DNA of 16,397 bases from Oscillospiraceae bacterium (GCA_015064665.1 SVRU01000061.1:1-16397), one strand, 5' to 3'; shown: positions 1-6,213, numbered from the stretch's first letter. A program made the numbers and translations. The notes: a model not told the origin generated them from the sequence alone.

Positions 1-379
1 TTTCTACGGCACTGGTAGAAGAAAGAAGTCCGTTGCAAGAGTTCGCCTTTACCCCGGTTCAGGCGTTGTTACCATCAACGGAAGAGATATTGATGATTAT
101 TTCGGTCTTGAGACCCTTAAGCTTATAGTTAATCAGCCCTTCGGCGTTACCGAAACCACCGGTAAGTTTGACATCGTTGCAAACGTAAACGGCGGCGGCT
201 TCTCCGGTCAGGCAGGTGCTATCCGTCACGGCGTAGCTCGTGCACTCGTTCTTGCTGACGAAGCATACAAGCCCCTTCTCAAGAAGGCAGGACTCCTTAC
301 TCGCGATCCTCGTATGAAGGAAAGAAAGAAGTACGGACTCAAGGCTGCTCGTCGTGCACCTCAGTTCTCGAAGAGATAA
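1..379 (+). CDS. rpsI: 30S ribosomal protein S9, 5'-truncated by window edge
   Basis: Component of the small ribosomal subunit head; its C-terminal tail reaches the P-site tRNA. The first whole codon is at base 2 and 125 residues are visible, so only a few N-terminal residues are missing compared with the usual ~130. Visible family hallmarks are the early YGTGRRK stretch, the [19 protein letters not shown] block, the [14 protein letters not shown] block and the terminal QFSKR, which ends in the invariant lysine-arginine pair. The gene is normally preceded by rplM (S13/L13 operon), which would lie outside the window. A strong terminator follows 14 bases after the stop. The last 13 coding and stop bases plus one are duplicated at 583-596. 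Confidence 0.98.
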   Translation, partial: FYGTGRRKKSVARVRLYPGSGVVTINGRDIDDYFGLETLKLIVNQPFGVTETTGKFDIVANVNGGGFSGQAGAIRHGVARALVLADEAYKPLLKKAGLLTRDPRMKERKKYGLKAARRAPQFSKR

Positions 380-380
380 T
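367..380 (+). repeat. 14-bp direct repeat, copy 1 (rpsI 3' end)
   Basis: CTCGAAGAGATAAT covers the last codons and stop of rpsI plus one base. An identical copy lies at 583-596, 216 bp downstream. This layout, with the 3' end of a conserved gene repeated nearby, is what an attachment site left by a site-specific integrative element looks like. No integrase is present, so the origin is inferred. Confidence 0.6.
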
Positions 381-392
381 TTTCTCACTAAT

Positions 393-427
393 AAAGTCCC
401 GAAAACACTGGGTTTTCGGGACTTTTC
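393..427 (+). terminator. rho-independent terminator of rpsI
   Basis: A perfect 14-bp stem (393-406 with 412-425) containing GTCCCG/CGGGAC, a 5-base loop and a T-rich 3' side. It starts 14 bases after the rpsI stop codon and closes the ribosomal protein operon. Confidence 0.92.
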
Positions 428-435
428 TCATGCCG

Positions 436-456
436 TTTGCCGCAAATTTGCCGCAA
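436..456 (+). repeat. Tandem TTTGCCGCAA pair
   Basis: TTTGCCGCAA occurs at 436-445 and 447-456, an 11-base period. A related sequence in inverted orientation (TGCCAAAATTGCCGAAAA when read on the minus strand) lies at about 541-558. The two arms therefore flank the hairpin at 478-523 roughly symmetrically. The function is unknown; recombinase arm sites or element ends are possible. Confidence 0.45.
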
Positions 457-477
457 GACAATTTCGGATAAAAAAAG

Positions 478-524
478 AAAACGCAGACTTTACAGACGGT
501 TTTGAATGTAAAATCTGCGTTTTT
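478..524. terminator. Second hairpin, terminator-like, not next to a gene end
   Basis: The arms 478-494 and 507-523 pair over 17 bp with one C-A mismatch. They are rich in ACGCAGA/TCTGCGT and A-tracts or T-tracts flank both sides, so it could stop transcription in either direction. It lies well behind the rpsI terminator with no gene ending at it, which suggests that it belonged to something now lost. Confidence 0.6.
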
Positions 525-582
525 AACGTGATTTGTGATGTTTTCGGCAATTTTGGCATAATCCTATTGGTAGACTTCAAAG

Positions 583-596
583 CTCGAAGAGATAAT
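583..596 (+). repeat. 14-bp direct repeat, copy 2 (rpsI-end duplicate)
   Basis: Exact second copy of the rpsI 3' end CTCGAAGAGATAAT. Here it continues into a short palindrome, GAGAT-A-ATCTC, at 589-599. The flanking bases differ from copy 1 on both sides, so the identity is limited to the 14 bases. Confidence 0.6.
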
Positions 597-597
597 C

Positions 598-687
598 TCG
601 ACCTTTGGTCGATACAAAATTTTCCCTACGGTGCCGTATTGATTTATTGTACGGGAGGCGTTTCGCCTCACGTTCGTGGTGGCGGTT
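598..687. other. Cluster of small hairpins, possible structured RNA or repeat element
   Basis: Consecutive short inverted repeats: TCGACC-TTT-GGTCGA (598-612), TACGG-TG-CCGTA (627-638), and GAGGCG-TTT-CGCCTC (655-669) with its stem extended to 651-673 across one mismatch. An outer pairing of TACAAAATT (near 614) with AATTTGTA (near 680) could enclose the inner ones. No family is recognised. It lies just upstream of the promoter of the gene at 783. Confidence 0.4.
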
Positions 688-714
688 CAATTTGTAAAGA
701 ATGAAGCCGTTCTA

Positions 715-743
715 TTTACTTTTTGCCGTTTTTATGGTATAAT
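715..743 (+). promoter_or_regulatory. Promoter for the MBL-fold gene
   Basis: -35 TTTACT (715-720), 17-base spacer, -10 TATAAT (738-743) with the extended TGn just before it. The expected start of transcription is near 750, about 33 bases before the ATG. It resembles the promoter at 2710-2738 (24 of 32 bases the same from CTATTTACT to the -10). Confidence 0.85.
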
Positions 744-782
744 CTAACTAATCGACAAACTTGAATTTGACGGAGCATAAAC

Positions 783-1595
783 ATGAATAAAAGCAATTTA
801 AAGATTACAATGCTTGGAACAGGAAATGCGGCTGTTACAAGGCTTTATAATACCTGCTTTGTTTTAAGTGAAAACGATGAATATTTTATGATAGATGCTG
901 GCGGCGGAAATCAGATACTCGGAATACTTGAGGAGCACGGAATCGCGCTGACACAGGTGCATGATCTATTCATTACGCACTCGCATTCCGACCATATTTT
1001 AGGCGTGGTCTGGATAGTAAGAATGATAGGTCAATTGATGAATAAAAATCAATATGACGGTGTCCTGAAAATATATGCAAACGAGGAAACGCTCGAAGCA
1101 TTTGAAGCAATATGCAAATACGTTCTGGCGTCTAAAATCACAAAATTATTCGGTGACAGAATCGAATTTATTAAGTTGCGTGACGGCGATTCTCATACGA
1201 TACTTGAAAGAAAGATAACCTTTTTTGACATTAGGTCCACCAAGCTTTCGCAGTTTGCATTTGAAATCAAGGAAGAAAAGCTCCTGTTTTGCGGAGATGA
1301 GCCGTTAAAGGAAGAGCTATTCCATAAGCTTCGGGACGTAGACTATTTGCTTCACGAAGCGTTTTGCATGCATTCGGAATGCGACAAGTTCAAGCCGTAT
1401 GAAAAGCATCACAGCACGGTAAAGGACGCTTGCGCGCTGGCTGAGAGATTCAAAATCAAAAATCTTATACTGATGCACACCGAGGACAGCCACTCAGAAG
1501 ATAAAAAGAAGCTCTATTCAGCCGAAGGCAAAGAATACTATTCGGGAAATCTCATTATCCCCTGCGACGGTGAAAGCATCACCGTAGAACATTAA
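783..1595 (+). CDS. MBL-fold metallohydrolase, RNase Z-like
   Basis: 270-residue soluble protein of the metallo-beta-lactamase fold. The metal-binding motif THSHSDH is at residues 65-71 (HxHxDH, H66, H68, D70, H71). Further likely ligands are D172 in the CGDEPL segment, H191 or H210, and H232 in LILMHTEDSH. The N-terminus (LGTGNAAVTRLYNTCF) and the dinuclear-zinc layout match the RNase Z/ElaC branch, but the protein is shorter than typical RNase Z (about 300 residues) and the long flexible tRNA-binding arm is not obvious. It may act on another phosphoester or ester. The start is supported by GGAG at 772-775, 7 bases before the ATG. It is transcribed alone from its own promoter; no terminator is visible before the next small gene. 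Confidence 0.85.
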   Translation: MNKSNLKITMLGTGNAAVTRLYNTCFVLSENDEYFMIDAGGGNQILGILEEHGIALTQVHDLFITHSHSDHILGVVWIVRMIGQLMNKNQYDGVLKIYANEETLEAFEAICKYVLASKITKLFGDRIEFIKLRDGDSHTILERKITFFDIRSTKLSQFAFEIKEEKLLFCGDEPLKEELFHKLRDVDYLLHEAFCMHSECDKFKPYEKHHSTVKDACALAERFKIKNLILMHTEDSHSEDKKKLYSAEGKEYYSGNLIIPCDGESITVEH

Positions 1596-1621
1596 TAAAA
1601 GACAGTGACTGTGTTGAATAA

Positions 1622-1930
1622 ATGATGAAAGAAAAAATGAACAACAATAAATTAACAAGAAAACAATTGTTTTTAACATTTATTCCATTCTTTGGTATGA
1701 TTGGATATACAGTATATTTGCTTGTCAAAAATGAGTATTACACAAAAGAGTGCATTATTTCATTATTGAAATCTATTGTGACAGCATTCATTACAGGTGT
1801 TATTTTGATGTTGATTGGATTGTTCTCGTACGTTGTGACTATTATAATTTCCATTGTGATTATTGGGGTTATAATGAATCTCGTTTTTTTCAAATCTTAC
1901 AACAAGATAAGCAACCAAGAAAAAGTCTGA
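1622..1930 (+). CDS. Small hypothetical membrane protein
   Basis: 102 residues with a basic N-terminus and about three hydrophobic spans, near residues 16-36, 47-67 and 69-91, so it is an integral membrane protein. I do not recognise the family. The gene is clearly more A+T-rich than its neighbours, which could mean recent arrival. The start is uncertain: ATG at 1622, 1625 and 1637 are all in frame and none has a strong ribosome binding site; the purine run GAAAGAAAAA slightly favours 1637. It begins 26 bases after the MBL-fold gene with no terminator between, so co-transcription is possible. Confidence 0.6.
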   Translation: MMKEKMNNNKLTRKQLFLTFIPFFGMIGYTVYLLVKNEYYTKECIISLLKSIVTAFITGVILMLIGLFSYVVTIIISIVIIGVIMNLVFFKSYNKISNQEKV

Positions 1931-1948
1931 TATCAATAGAGTTTTCAC

Positions 1949-1987
1949 TCTACCGGCGGTAGATTTCTCCCTATTCAACCGACGGTA
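1949..1987 (+). promoter_or_regulatory. Paired ACCGRCGGTA palindromes, candidate operator
   Basis: TCTACCG-G-CGGTAGA at 1949-1963 is a perfect 7+7 inverted repeat. A second partial copy, ACCGACGGTA, lies at 1978-1987. The cores (1952-1961 and 1978-1987) are 26 bp apart, about two and a half helical turns. The second copy ends 2 bases before the -35 box of the XRE regulator at 2040, so autoregulation by that protein is a reasonable guess. Confidence 0.5.
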
Positions 1988-1989
1988 TG

Positions 1990-2018
1990 TGGATTTTTCA
2001 CTGAGATTTTGCTAGAAT
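1990..2018 (+). promoter_or_regulatory. Promoter for the XRE regulator
   Basis: -35 TGGATT (1990-1995), 17-base spacer, -10 TAGAAT (2013-2018). Both boxes are one or two bases off consensus. It directly abuts the second ACCGACGGTA palindrome and is followed by AAAGGAGG (2026-2033), a strong ribosome binding site 6 bases before the ATG at 2040. Confidence 0.6.
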
Positions 2019-2039
2019 GAGAACGAAAGGAGGCAAAAT

Positions 2040-2651
2040 ATGGACCAAATCAAAATCGGAAAATTTATCGCCGAACGCAGAAAGGGCGTAAACCTTACGC
2101 AGATGCAGCTTTCGGAAAAGCTCGGTATCACGGACAGAGCCATATCAAAGTGGGAATGCGGCAAAGCAATGCCAGACTCTTCTATTATGCTTGAATTATG
2201 CGACGTTCTCAAAATCAGTGTAAACGAATTATTATGCGGGGAGAAAATAGAAATGGAAAACAACCAAAAAAACGAACAGCTTTTGCTTGAGATGGCAAAG
2301 GAATTGGAAAAGAAAAACAAGACTATCTGGAATTCTATGTGGACAATTATGATAGTAAGTATGACTGCTCTGTTTTCTGGCGTATTAATTGCTGCGTATT
2401 TAATACCCGAGGGGGCATGGCAGCTTGTTGCAATAATCGGAATCGTCATTGCGTTTTTGATTCCCTGCTTCTACGCCTTAAAGCTTGAGGTAAGCGTGGG
2501 AGCATACAAGTGCAAAAATTGCGGTCACGAAATCGTGCCCACCTATTCAGAAGCATTGTGGGCAATGCATAGAGGAACTACCCGTCACTTAAAGTGCCCT
2601 AAATGCAACAAACGTTCTTGGTGCAAAAAAATTTTAAACAAAACCGAGTAA
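2040..2651 (+). CDS. XRE-family regulator with two membrane spans and a zinc ribbon
   Basis: 203 residues in three parts. Residues about 5-63 form a Cro/C1-type helix-turn-helix (MQLSEKLGITDRAISKWECG, then LCDVLKISVNELL). A charged linker follows (about 70-95). Two hydrophobic spans come next, near 102-123 and 127-146, separated by a very short loop. The C-terminus is a zinc ribbon with CKNC (C158, C161) and CPKC (C186, C189). The hairpin topology would place both the DNA-binding domain and the ribbon in the cytoplasm. XRE proteins with C-terminal membrane spans are common in Firmicutes; the added ribbon is less usual. The start is fixed by AAAGGAGG 6 bases upstream. It is a single-gene unit closed by its own terminator, likely autoregulated through the palindromes at 1949-1987. 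The signal sensed is unknown. Confidence 0.85.
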   Translation: MDQIKIGKFIAERRKGVNLTQMQLSEKLGITDRAISKWECGKAMPDSSIMLELCDVLKISVNELLCGEKIEMENNQKNEQLLLEMAKELEKKNKTIWNSMWTIMIVSMTALFSGVLIAAYLIPEGAWQLVAIIGIVIAFLIPCFYALKLEVSVGAYKCKNCGHEIVPTYSEALWAMHRGTTRHLKCPKCNKRSWCKKILNKTE

Positions 2652-2659
2652 TTAAACCT

Positions 2660-2689
2660 AAGCGGAAGGCAAAACGCCTTCCGCTTTTT
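2660..2689 (+). terminator. rho-independent terminator after the XRE regulator
   Basis: Perfect 11-bp stem (2660-2670 with 2676-2686), AAGCGGAAGGC pairing with GCCTTCCGCTT across an AAAAC loop, followed by T's to 2689. Confidence 0.93.
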
Positions 2690-2709
2690 ATATAAAACTC
2701 AACAACCTA

Positions 2710-2738
2710 TTTACTTTGGCTCAATTTTATGATATACT
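2710..2738 (+). promoter_or_regulatory. Promoter for the small membrane gene at 2800
   Basis: -35 TTTACT (2710-2715), 17-base spacer, -10 TATACT (2733-2738) with an extended TGn. Close in sequence to the promoter at 715-743. It implies transcription from near 2745, so the coding region must begin downstream of that. Confidence 0.78.
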
Positions 2739-2748
2739 ATTAGTACAC

Positions 2749-2758
2749 AAAACGTTTT
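2749..2758 (+). promoter_or_regulatory. AAAACGTTTT palindrome, operator-like
   Basis: A perfect 10-bp palindrome with central CG, 10 bases after the -10 box, where a repressor would block initiation. The core recalls LacI/CcpA-type sites, but the flanks fit the cre consensus on one side only. A related palindrome (AAAAC-AC-GTTTT) is at 13444-13455 in a similar place relative to its promoter. Confidence 0.3.
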
Positions 2759-2799
2759 CGCACGCATACACCACATATAATATACAAAAAGGAGCTCTT

Positions 2800-3102
2800 A
2801 TGCTGGAAGTTTCACGTTTTTCTGACGATATTTTACTTATCTGCCTGATTTCGTTGTTTATTGCCGTGCAATTTTTTATGTGCTTTAAGATAAAAAACGT
2901 CTTTATCCGCTTAATTCCGACTGCATTGACGTTTGCGGCAACGACGGTGCTCTTCATTATGATATACGCTTCTGAGGGCTGGGACAGCATCGGATATCTT
3001 GTTCTGACACTCTATTGTGCATTGTTGCTTGGAGGCTGTGCTTTTGCATGGCTGTTATTCGCGTTGATCAAACTTATAAAAAAATTAATTAAACGACAAT
3101 AA
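2800..3102 (+). CDS. Small hypothetical membrane protein
   Basis: 100 residues, of no family I recognise. Hydrophobic spans lie near residues 10-28, 36-56 and 64-91, and the tail KLIKKLIKRQ is strongly basic and probably cytoplasmic. The ATG at 2800 was chosen because GGAG (2791-2794) preceded by five A's lies 5 bases upstream. A longer in-frame reading from a TTG at 2716 would begin within the promoter and is not credible. The gene stands alone between its own promoter and terminator. Confidence 0.72.
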   Translation: MLEVSRFSDDILLICLISLFIAVQFFMCFKIKNVFIRLIPTALTFAATTVLFIMIYASEGWDSIGYLVLTLYCALLLGGCAFAWLLFALIKLIKKLIKRQ

Positions 3103-3110
3103 AAAATATC

Positions 3111-3149
3111 GGGATAGCTCCTTTGAGTTTGTGAGCTATCCCTTTTTTT
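3111..3149 (+). terminator. rho-independent terminator, probably shared with the opposing AraC gene
   Basis: Perfect 10-bp stem (3111-3120 with 3133-3142), GGGATAGCTC pairing with GAGCTATCCC, followed by seven T's (3143-3149). It sits between two convergent genes. An A-run before the stem could serve as the U-tract for the minus strand. Confidence 0.9.
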
Positions 3150-3156
3150 ATCGCGA

Positions 3157-3954
3157 TCACGAGTTCTCTCTGTGCTCGCGTATACAAGCTGTTGGAGATT
3201 TTCCAACGGTTTTCTTAAATATTTTTGAAAAATAATAGGTATTTTCATATCCGCACGCCTCGGATATTCGCAACACGGAGCGTTCCCCCTCGGAAATCAG
3301 CCTTAGAGCCATATCGACACGCATCTCGTGAACGTACTCGGTAAATCTTACGCCAAATTTTTCCTTGAAATAATGAGAAAAGTATTTTTCACTGTAAAAA
3401 AACACGCTTGCAACCATGCCCAAGCTTAGTCCGGGATTGCTGAGATTTTCACGTATATATTCTTCTATCAGACTACAGCTTTGATCGCCCCTGTTATCTC
3501 CGTTGCATATCAGATAGGAGATCGTATGCATAAAGACCGAATCCGTAATAAAAAATGCATTTTCCTTTCTCACCCTTCGGATTGACTGCATCCAATATTC
3601 GAGAAGGTGTGCCATGTCATTATAAACCGAAATAGGCTCGCTCGCTCCCACTGTATCAAGAAGGCTTGATACTCGGTCACCGTAAAATGATATATATAAA
3701 TACGCGACGCCCTCTTTTTCAATTATTTCATGCATTGTCCAAGGATGCACCAGAACAAGCGTACCCGCTTTTATCGGATAGCTTTTTCCGTCACAGACAA
3801 ATTCCCCTTCTCCCCTCGCTACAAGGTAAAGGAAGTACATGGTGTGAAAAAAGGGTTGCTTGAGCTTCTTTAATTCAACCTCGTACACGAAATGAGTGTA
3901 TTTTAAATCGCTGATAACTTTTTTATCAATGGCAGTAATGCATATATCGCGCAT
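3157..3954 (-). CDS. AraC-family transcriptional regulator with cupin sensor
   Basis: 265 residues. The N-terminal part (about 35-90) looks like the AraC-type cupin pocket, with the stretch GEGEFVCDG then YPIKAGTLVLVHPWTMHE, a known sugar-binding fold. The C-terminal ~100 residues hold the two helix-turn-helices: the first near 174-198 (LGMVASVFFYSEKYFSHYFKEKFG), the second near 226-248 with the AraC signature CGYENTYYFSKIFKKTVGKSP. Length is normal for the family. The start is supported by TAAGGAGA on the minus strand (3961-3968), 6 bases before the ATG. It is divergent from the DMT transporter and oxidoreductase genes, the usual layout for a regulator of the neighbouring operon, and the rhamnosidase may also be under its control. 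The effector is probably a sugar, possibly rhamnose, but this is inference. Confidence 0.93.
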   Translation of the reverse strand: MRDICITAIDKKVISDLKYTHFVYEVELKKLKQPFFHTMYFLYLVARGEGEFVCDGKSYPIKAGTLVLVHPWTMHEIIEKEGVAYLYISFYGDRVSSLLDTVGASEPISVYNDMAHLLEYWMQSIRRVRKENAFFITDSVFMHTISYLICNGDNRGDQSCSLIEEYIRENLSNPGLSLGMVASVFFYSEKYFSHYFKEKFGVRFTEYVHEMRVDMALRLISEGERSVLRISEACGYENTYYFSKIFKKTVGKSPTACIREHRENS

Positions 3955-3984
3955 AAAAGCTCTCCTTATTTGATTGCTGATAAC

Positions 3985-4013
3985 ATTTTATCACAAATTC
4001 CATCAATTAGCAA
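3985..4013 (-). promoter_or_regulatory. Promoter for the AraC gene at 3954
   Basis: Minus strand: -35 TTGCTA (4013-4008), 17-base spacer, -10 TAAAAT (3990-3985) with extended TGn. The element GTGATAAAATG is also found in the GH39 promoter at 12025-12053. It lies back to back with the plus-strand promoter at 4056-4083. Confidence 0.6.
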
Positions 4014-4055
4014 TGCAATATGGATATTTTACTAATTTTTGTGGTTTTTTCATCT

Positions 4056-4083
4056 TTTACAGCGACAAAAGCTATGATATAAT
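4056..4083 (+). promoter_or_regulatory. Promoter for the transporter-oxidoreductase operon
   Basis: -35 TTTACA (4056-4061), 16-base spacer, perfect -10 TATAAT (4078-4083) with extended TGn. Transcription should begin near 4090. An ATG immediately after the -10 (4084) is therefore not transcribed, which moves the gene start to 4117. Confidence 0.82.
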
Positions 4084-4116
4084 ATGAGCAGTCCAAATAA
4101 CAGCTTGGAGTTGCAA

Positions 4117-4977
4117 ATGGGATATTTATTAATTTTTGCTTTTTCTTTTTTAGGTCTTGCTGAAAGTATACTTTTAAAAACCTATGCAAAAAAACACGGA
4201 AGCGGCGGTATGATCATGAACGCCGTTATCTCTCTTTTTGCTATGTTTTTCTTCCTTATTACCGATGAAGGCGGCTTTGCGGTGCCGCTCAACATGATAC
4301 CGCTCGCGATTGCAAACTCACTGTTTTACGCATCGGGATTTTATCTTTCCTACATGTCATACAGATGCGGGCCTTACGGATTAACCCGTCTTATCAGCTC
4401 TTTTTCTTTGATTTTTACCATTTTTTACGGTATGTTTTTCTTGAATGAAAAAACGAACGTCCTGACTTATCTTGGAATAATCATGATATTTGCATCGCTC
4501 GCGCTGATAAACTACGGAAAAAAAGAAGGAAACGAGGAAAAAAGGATCTCTAAAAAATGGCTGATCTCGATCCTTATCTCCACTACGGCTAACGGCTTCA
4601 TCGGTATTCTTACAAGATATCAGCAGATAAAGTTTGACAACAGCTGCACGAATGAATTTTTAGCATTATCACTTGGCGGCTCATTTCTTTTGCTTACGAT
4701 AATCGGTATTTTAACAGAGAGAAAAAATCTGAGATACATTGCTCGACACGGCTCGCTTTACGGTATGAGCGCAGGAATAATTAACGGAGCAAAAAATCTC
4801 GCGCTGGTGATAGCATATTTGTATGTCCCTCTTTCGATCGCATCACCTATGCACACCGGTATAGGCATTTCACTCACGTTTTTAACGTCGCTTCTTTTTT
4901 ACAGAGAAAAATACACAAAGTTGCAGCTTATTGGCGTTCTGCTCGGTGCGGCTGCGGTAATCATGCTAGCATGCTAG
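4117..4977 (+). CDS. EamA/DMT-family transporter
   Basis: 286-residue integral membrane protein of the drug/metabolite transporter superfamily with about ten hydrophobic spans. It shows the typical two-fold repeat: each half ends with an acidic-basic turn and two closely packed helices (LNEKTNVLTYLGIIMIFA in the first, FYREKYTKLQLIGVLLGA in the second). A charged linker, GKKEGNEEKRISKK, separates the halves. The ATG at 4117 was chosen because TTGGAG lies 6 bases upstream; the in-frame ATG at 4084 lies before the expected transcription start. Its stop codon overlaps the ribosome binding site of the next gene, so the two are one operon. The substrate is unknown; context suggests a sugar, sugar acid or glycoside product, in or out. 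Confidence 0.87.
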   Translation: MGYLLIFAFSFLGLAESILLKTYAKKHGSGGMIMNAVISLFAMFFFLITDEGGFAVPLNMIPLAIANSLFYASGFYLSYMSYRCGPYGLTRLISSFSLIFTIFYGMFFLNEKTNVLTYLGIIMIFASLALINYGKKEGNEEKRISKKWLISILISTTANGFIGILTRYQQIKFDNSCTNEFLALSLGGSFLLLTIIGILTERKNLRYIARHGSLYGMSAGIINGAKNLALVIAYLYVPLSIASPMHTGIGISLTFLTSLLFYREKYTKLQLIGVLLGAAAVIMLAC

Positions 4978-4990
4978 GAGGTTTTAAAAA

Positions 4991-6106
4991 ATGGCTAACA
5001 AAAAAATTATAAAACTTGGAGTAATAGGACTTGGACGCGGTCTATCCTCTGTTGAGGATATATTGTGTGATGACGACGTTATTCTCACCGCAATATGTGA
5101 CAAAAATCCCGAAATGTTGGAGAAGGCAAAAATCAAGCTTAAAGAAGAGCACGGAATAGAAAAGGTCGAAGCATATCTTGATTTCGATGAGTTTATTCTT
5201 GCTGATACCGATGCGATAGTAATTGCCACAGACGCCGTAATGCACGTTCCTTTTGTCATAAAGGCTTTGGAGCACGGAAAACACGTGCTGAGCGAGATAC
5301 CTGCGGTAAACTCTCTTGAAGAAGCAAAGGCGCTCAAAAAAGCTGTTGCGGCTCATTCTAAGCTCAAATATATGTGCGGAGAAAACGACTGCTACCTTGG
5401 TTATATAGAGGCGTGGAAAAAGCTATACGAGGACGGAAAATTCGGAGATATCGTATATGCCGAGGCAGAATATCTTCATTCTGAAAACTATACAAACTTT
5501 AAAGCCGAAAATTATAAGGACGGTCACTGGCGCACCTACAATCCTGCAATTAAATACTGCACGCACGACCTCGGCCCTCTTCTTTACATTATGGACGATA
5601 AGGCAACTTCGGTTTCCTGTATGGTGCCGGACGTGCACTATAATCCCTATAAAAAAGATTCCTACGTAGAAAACGCGGTTATGCTTGCAAAAACGGCAAA
5701 GGGCGCCGTTGTTCGCATATGGATATGCTTCGGCGCTTACGTCGGATACACGCACAACTACGCGCTGTACGGCACACGCGGCATGATCGAAGTCGACAAG
5801 AGCAAGATAAGAACCGAGGCACACTGCAAGGCAAGATTTTCAGACATGCCCGAGTCATTTGATGGTGAGAAGATCGACGTTCCTATCACGGTTTCCTCTT
5901 TTCAGGACGGAAAAGGCAAGTCGCATCTCGGAATTGACAGAAAAATGATGCGTGCTTTCTTTGAGTCCATTCACAACGATACAAAGCCGCCGATAGACGT
6001 TGACCTTGCCATTCGTATGGCTTTGCCCGGCATATACGCTCACGAGTCATATCTTAAAGGCGGATCTGCGGTTGACGTTCCGGATCCCGAGGATTTTGAT
6101 ATTTAA
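4991..6106 (+). CDS. Gfo/Idh/MocA-family NAD(P)-dependent oxidoreductase
   Basis: 371 residues. The N-terminal Rossmann fold begins with the nucleotide-binding GLGRG motif at residues 13-17, with the acidic residue after the second strand in ICDKNP (D37). The family's usual EKP motif reads EIP here (102-104, SEIPAVN), so the conserved lysine is replaced by isoleucine. The second-domain motif THDLGPLL (191-198) supplies histidine and aspartate near the substrate. Family members oxidise or reduce sugars, inositols and glycosides at a hydroxyl group. AGGAGG (4976-4981) overlaps the stop of the transporter gene and sits 9 bases before the ATG. A terminator follows. The role is probably interconversion of a sugar released or imported by this locus. 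EVP/EIP variants are known in Firmicutes relatives, so the enzyme is not necessarily inactive. Confidence 0.9.
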   Translation: MANKKIIKLGVIGLGRGLSSVEDILCDDDVILTAICDKNPEMLEKAKIKLKEEHGIEKVEAYLDFDEFILADTDAIVIATDAVMHVPFVIKALEHGKHVLSEIPAVNSLEEAKALKKAVAAHSKLKYMCGENDCYLGYIEAWKKLYEDGKFGDIVYAEAEYLHSENYTNFKAENYKDGHWRTYNPAIKYCTHDLGPLLYIMDDKATSVSCMVPDVHYNPYKKDSYVENAVMLAKTAKGAVVRIWICFGAYVGYTHNYALYGTRGMIEVDKSKIRTEAHCKARFSDMPESFDGEKIDVPITVSSFQDGKGKSHLGIDRKMMRAFFESIHNDTKPPIDVDLAIRMALPGIYAHESYLKGGSAVDVPDPEDFDI

Positions 6107-6116
6107 GACGTAATAA

Positions 6117-6147
6117 AGCGAGGATAACAATATCCTCGCTATTTTTT
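6117..6147 (+). terminator. rho-independent terminator after the oxidoreductase
   Basis: Perfect 10-bp stem AGCGAGGATA (6117-6126) pairing with TATCCTCGCT (6131-6140), ACAA loop, then ATTTTTT. It separates the transporter-oxidoreductase operon from the rhamnosidase gene. Confidence 0.93.
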
Positions 6148-6156
6148 AAAAAACCG

Positions 6157-6185
6157 TAGACATTTCAGATCGATTATGATAAAAT
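6157..6185 (+). promoter_or_regulatory. Promoter for the rhamnosidase gene
   Basis: -35 TAGACA (6157-6162), 17-base spacer, -10 TAAAAT (6180-6185) with extended TGn. Transcription should start about 22 bases before the ATG at 6214, with GAGGTG (6204-6209) as ribosome binding site. Confidence 0.78.
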
Positions 6186-6213
6186 ATTTTCAAACATAAA
6201 AAAGAGGTGTACT

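Larger units (their letters stand above)
380..782. other. 403-bp gene-free, hairpin-rich spacer
   Basis: No credible gene lies between rpsI and the gene at 783. The one open frame that spans much of it begins inside rpsI in another frame, has no ribosome binding site and runs across two terminator hairpins. The stretch holds the rpsI terminator, a tandem 10-bp repeat, a second long hairpin, the second copy of the rpsI-end repeat, a cluster of small hairpins and finally a promoter. It may be the remains of a mobile element or a dispersed intergenic repeat. Confidence 0.6.

Noticed and set aside
367..596. Target-site duplication of a full insertion sequence
   Set aside because: A 14-bp duplication is long for an IS, and no transposase or clear terminal inverted repeats lie between the copies. 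A site-specific scar fits better.
354..704. A 116-codon plus-strand open frame after rpsI
   Set aside because: It starts inside rpsI in another frame, lacks a ribosome binding site, and crosses two terminator hairpins and several inverted repeats. Treated as non-coding.
4084..4116. ATG at 4084 as start of the DMT transporter
   Set aside because: It follows the last base of the -10 box directly, so it lies before the transcription start. The ATG at 4117 has TTGGAG at correct spacing.
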